64,000 nucleotides of DNA from Flavobacteriales bacterium (GTDB lineage Bacteria > Bacteroidota > Bacteroidia > Flavobacteriales > Schleiferiaceae), in the NCBI GenBank assembly GCA_002707525.1, contig PAND01000026.1, positions 1-64,000 of the forward strand, read 5' to 3'. This document shows, in pieces, positions 61,211-64,000 of the stretch (positions are counted from its first letter, which is position 1; each line of letters starts with the position of its first letter). A program made the translations under genes and the position numbers. The notes beneath the pieces are model-generated. The model was not told the origin of the DNA. It did not search any database and was given only the letters and a program-made list of their open reading frames with translations.

Positions 61211-61973
61211 TTAGTTCCGCCTCCGGTTGTTCCGACTCAGGTGGTCCGACTACGTAATCAGTTTCAAGTGTTGTGCCTCGGGCTCTCTTGACCTTTAGCA
61301 GCCTATTGTCGAAAATTAGCATGGTTAAATCGTTTTCTCCTGTTTCAGCATTCTTGTAGTGTGTCACTTGAATTCCGTCTTTAATTGCTTCATTAAATAC
61401 TGGCTCCCACTTAGCAAGAAGCGGGTGTTGTGATACTGTACTTTTCTTTTTCACTACTGGTACAAATGCAACTCCACGCTTTTTCATTCGCTTAAAGAAT
61501 CCTTTATCGTGCTCATGTTCTTCTTGTTGAATCCATTGAACCAGTAAATGATACAATTGCAAATGTTGAGGGCATAGTGTAGAAGGAAGTTGTGTTCCAC
61601 GACCATACAATACTCCTGTCCATGGTCTGAACGGAGTAATGTTTCCTTTACCATCTGTCATGTACTCTTCCCATAAGTCTCCATAGTCTTGATGCCTGCA
61701 GTCTGAACCATCCACTGCACATTGATGAGGTAGCGTATATCGGTATCTAAGTCCTGTACTGAACAGTCCTGTACCCGGTAGGGTGTACCATCGTTTCATC
61801 GGCTTCAATGCCTTGATAGCATTCTTAATATTTTTCTTTCTTGCCTTGTCTGGGTCTGGGTGGTCACTGAAAGAAAATTCGACAACGGGTACTACCGCAT
61901 CGAAGTTACCTTCGGTTTTTTGTTGTGGTGTGTTATTCATTAGTTCTAGCAGTCTTTGTTCTCTATAGTTCAT
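61203..61973 (-). CDS. Unknown protein (256 aa)
   Basis: Has a Cys/His set (CAVDGSDCRH near 92, CPQHLQLYH near 137) that could bind zinc. Otherwise unrecognised. Overlaps the GTPase gene by four bases and the Gln-rich gene by eight, so all three are coupled. Confidence 0.66.
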   Translation of the reverse strand: MNYREQRLLELMNNTPQQKTEGNFDAVVPVVEFSFSDHPDPDKARKKNIKNAIKALKPMKRWYTLPGTGLFSTGLRYRYTLPHQCAVDGSDCRHQDYGDLWEEYMTDGKGNITPFRPWTGVLYGRGTQLPSTLCPQHLQLYHLLVQWIQQEEHEHDKGFFKRMKKRGVAFVPVVKKKSTVSQHPLLAKWEPVFNEAIKDGIQVTHYKNAETGENDLTMLIFDNRLLKVKRARGTTLETDYVVGPPESEQPEAELNE

Positions 61974-62698
61974 TCTGTTACCCCCATTGCCTTCATCAAG
62001 GTTTCTTGTACATTGAAATTGCGTATCGCTGATACTGCATCAATGTGAACTGGAATACTCATCTCTTGGAGTAAGAACAAATGCTCTCTGAATACATCAA
62101 AGATAGGGTGGTTGGCGATTAGCCCGTGTTCCCACATATCCCAATCTTTGTCTGTTTGAAGCCACTCATCTGCTTTGTTCGCTAGAATAATGATTTTGTC
62201 TGGTCTGTAGTTTCTTCTCTTGAATCTTGTCCACATACCTAATGACTTGGGTGGCTTCTTTGATGCCAGTGCTTCTACCAAATATCCTAGAGCAACTTGA
62301 TTATCTGTGTTGTCTTCGTCTAGTAAGTGTCTATGGTCTATAACCACTACTACTGCTTTTATTTTTCTTTGATACATATCTTTTAGCCACATATATTGAT
62401 ACTCTTCGTGGCCTCCTATATCCCTACTAATGACAGTCTTTTTGCGTCCCTTACTTACTAATCTCTTTGCGCTTGAATTTGGCATTCGGTGTGATGATGA
62501 TAATGCTTTTATTTTATGGTGGGTGCGTTGGTTTTCACCTAGCGGTCTGATTAAGCCCGGAGTAGTGAGTTGCTTGTCTAGCGTGGTCTTCCCAGTCATA
62601 GATGCGCCATAAACGCCTATGTCATACCTAATGTATTCTTTTACCTTATCTATTAGTGCAAGTACGGTGTGTGCAAACACAATCTCGGTGGAGCCCAT
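61970..62698 (-). CDS. Arf/Ras-like small GTPase (242 aa)
   Basis: All G motifs are visible: G1 GASMTGKT (31-38), G3 DIGGHE (93-98; Arf-type DxGG(Q/H)), G4 NKAD (174-177), G5 SA (223-224). A switch helix and insert around 100-170 vary. It should bind and hydrolyse GTP. It sits amid membrane-protein genes, as in archaeal plasmid-vesicle elements, where a small GTPase drives vesicle formation. That parallel is inference. Confidence 0.82.
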   Translation of the reverse strand: MGSTEIVFAHTVLALIDKVKEYIRYDIGVYGASMTGKTTLDKQLTTPGLIRPLGENQRTHHKIKALSSSHRMPNSSAKRLVSKGRKKTVISRDIGGHEEYQYMWLKDMYQRKIKAVVVVIDHRHLLDEDNTDNQVALGYLVEALASKKPPKSLGMWTRFKRRNYRPDKIIILANKADEWLQTDKDWDMWEHGLIANHPIFDVFREHLFLLQEMSIPVHIDAVSAIRNFNVQETLMKAMGVTE

Positions 62699-62702
62699 AT
62701 TA

Positions 62703-62921
62703 TCACCCCAATATCCAAGAAAGGATTCCTCCGTAATTTGTATTGCTGTAAATAGCGTAGTCTATTACTGCGGTTGTAGCCATCCCTGTTAATGTCGCCA
62801 CAACACCCCAAATAGTTGCTTTAATTTTTAGATATCTAAACTGCCATGTTTGGCCGACGAAGATTGTTTCCATCAGTCCTTCCTGTTGGTCGTCTTTGAT
62901 ATCCTTGAAAATTTTGACCAT
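62703..62921 (-). CDS. Small membrane protein (72 aa)
   Basis: Hydrophobic helix at about 38-58 (IWGVVATLTGMATTAVIDYAIY). GAGGTTAAATT precedes the ATG. Two bases from the GTPase start; likely co-translated and a membrane partner. Confidence 0.65.
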   Translation of the reverse strand: MVKIFKDIKDDQQEGLMETIFVGQTWQFRYLKIKATIWGVVATLTGMATTAVIDYAIYSNTNYGGILSWILG

Positions 62922-62924
62922 AAT

Positions 62925-63011
62925 TTAACCTCGATGTTGCCAACATAATGTAGTACCGATGACGTTTCTTTTACACTGTGCTCCTTTTGATGTAAGCCCT
63001 TCGCATCTTAT
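62925..63011 (-). CDS. Cys3His finger peptide, ATA start or frameshift extension (28 aa)
   Basis: The frame carries RCEGLTSKGAQCKR...TTLCWQH, a C-x9-C-x9-C-x2-H finger of the KGxxCKR...CWQH kind. No ATG/GTG/TTG is available. The first candidate start is ATA overlapping the upstream stop, or the frame is reached by a -1 shift near the end of the upstream gene. The motif match is strong, so the coding potential is likely real. Confidence 0.5.
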   Translation of the reverse strand: MRCEGLTSKGAQCKRNVIGTTLCWQHRG

Positions 63012-63784
63012 TCCGAGTGGAGTATGTTGTTTGCTCCGCTTGGTACTAGGTTGCTCTGAGTGTTTTGCTGTTGTGAGGGCACTGTAGATATTGATTCCTG
63101 TGGAATGACTGGTGCCGAAGCCACTGGTTGCATATTGTATTGTGGTACTAGGCTTGGGCCTACTGGTATTCCCATGATTCGCTGACGGTCTAGACCCATT
63201 GCTTTTGGGTCTAGACTCACCTGCTGTTGTACTTGTTGGGGTTGCTTCATTGTGCTGATTAGCGATTGGATATTAGCCATTTGATTTTGAAGCATAGCAT
63301 CTTCTTGATTGTCAATAACACCGTCAGCCATAGAGTTTTGAAGCATCATTTCAAACTGAATCATTTGTTGCTTAAGCATCATTTCCTGCTGACTCTTCTC
63401 TACTTGGAATTTCATCCCTGCCATCTTGCGTCTATTACCGCTTCTCATCTTCTTTAGTTGTCTACGGTGGCTAGCACTGTCTTCAAACATAGCACGGTAA
63501 ATGAAATAGAAACCTGCTTGAACCGAGAATCCTGCAAAGCCATAGAATACTGCTGACTCATATGCACTATTGAAATGACTCCATGTCCATTCAACATATA
63601 GTAAGATAGACAAAGCAAGCATTAACGCTTGGAATAACATTGTACCCAATAGGTGCAACTCTCGCTCACGTTGCTTTTCTCTATACTCTTCCATTTCTGG
63701 TGATACGTTTTCCTCTGAACCCATCATTGCACCCAATAGTGGGTTGCCCGTAAATCCAATTGGGCTATCAGGACCGAATGGCAT
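63008..63784 (-). CDS. Two-pass membrane protein with Gln/Met-rich coil (258 aa)
   Basis: Hydrophobic helices at about 44-62 and 80-100. A basic segment and a Gln/Met-rich coiled coil (EKSQQEMMLKQQMIQFEMML, about 130-150) follow, then a low-complexity Gln/Pro/Ser tail. Likely a membrane scaffold in the particle module. Overlaps the upstream gene by 17 bases. Confidence 0.65.
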   Translation of the reverse strand: MPFGPDSPIGFTGNPLLGAMMGSEENVSPEMEEYREKQRERELHLLGTMLFQALMLALSILLYVEWTWSHFNSAYESAVFYGFAGFSVQAGFYFIYRAMFEDSASHRRQLKKMRSGNRRKMAGMKFQVEKSQQEMMLKQQMIQFEMMLQNSMADGVIDNQEDAMLQNQMANIQSLISTMKQPQQVQQQVSLDPKAMGLDRQRIMGIPVGPSLVPQYNMQPVASAPVIPQESISTVPSQQQNTQSNLVPSGANNILHSE

Positions 63785-63983
63785 CTCTGGCCACCTCCAA
63801 TAGCCCCGTTATCTCAATACGGTTGGAGCCATTGGCGGTATGCATTGTCAATTCTCCATTTGGTTGAACCACGATGGTTAGGAATCTAAGTCCTGTTTCA
63901 TGTAAATGGGTTAGCCCATTTACAAGTCCATCTGGTAGTCCACTCTCTTTATTTTCTTGTTCTGCTGGTGTTTGTTCTGTCAT
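63768..63983 (-). CDS. Unknown small protein (71 aa)
   Basis: Acidic N-terminus, beta-rich core (LTIVVQPNGELTMHTANG) and short helix. Overlaps the next gene. No motif recognised. It is the last complete gene at the right edge. Confidence 0.62.
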   Translation of the reverse strand: MTEQTPAEQENKESGLPDGLVNGLTHLHETGLRFLTIVVQPNGELTMHTANGSNRIEITGLLEVARDAIRS

Positions 63984-64000
63984 TGTTTCACGCTCCGAAT

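Overview
The window looks like part of a large archaeal virus or extrachromosomal element rather than a cellular chromosome. It encodes a TFB with zinc ribbon and cyclin repeats, an RpoH/Rpb5-like subunit, an unsplit RNA polymerase largest subunit (A' and A'' in one chain), a PriS-type primase, a family B DNA polymerase and a tRNA-Arg with an encoded CCA. There are no ribosomal or metabolic genes. Most genes are short, tightly packed and unfamiliar, and many are Cys-rich microproteins. A marine Poseidoniales-like (Marine Group II) or related euryarchaeal host is my inference from the TFB and gene style; it is not proven here.

Layout. (1) 1-20.6 kb: one long minus-strand gene series with RNase HI, a MazG-like protein, winged-helix regulators, primase, several large unknown proteins and a Ycf46-type AAA+ ATPase. 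Almost every junction carries a tiny hairpin followed by C(T)TAG directly before the next start codon. (2) 20.6-34.5 kb: a gene-poor stretch with long structured non-coding blocks, two families of repeated RNA-like elements, a Ycf35 (DUF1257)/DUF2997 pair, and scattered small zinc-finger genes. (3) 34.5-41.2 kb, plus strand: acidic protein, RpoH, RNase HI, unknown protein, RpoA. (4) 41.4-53.1 kb, minus strand: DNA polymerase B, TFB, zinc-finger primase-like protein, a resolvase-like protein with degraded catalytic motif, HNH nuclease, a Cas4/RecB-like nuclease and many small Zn proteins, with ordinary Shine-Dalgarno sites and 1-8 base start/stop overlaps. (5) 53.1-55.3 kb: non-coding region with a dyad around the promoter of a serine recombinase, then a chain of microproteins, then tRNA-Arg. 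(6) 55.5-64 kb, minus strand: a probable particle/membrane module of proteins with C-terminal or paired membrane segments, a large 846-residue tail-anchored protein, a Gln-rich protein and an Arf-like small GTPase.

How it may work together. Primase, PolB, two RNases H and Cas4-like/HNH nucleases give a replication/recombination kit. RpoA, RpoH and TFB suggest the element remodels or partly replaces host transcription; no RpoB or TBP is visible in the window. The right-end module, with its GTPase, is a candidate for virion or vesicle formation.

Limits. No searches were run. Family calls rest on motifs recognised by eye. Starts were often moved inward to fit the junction hairpin or a Shine-Dalgarno site.
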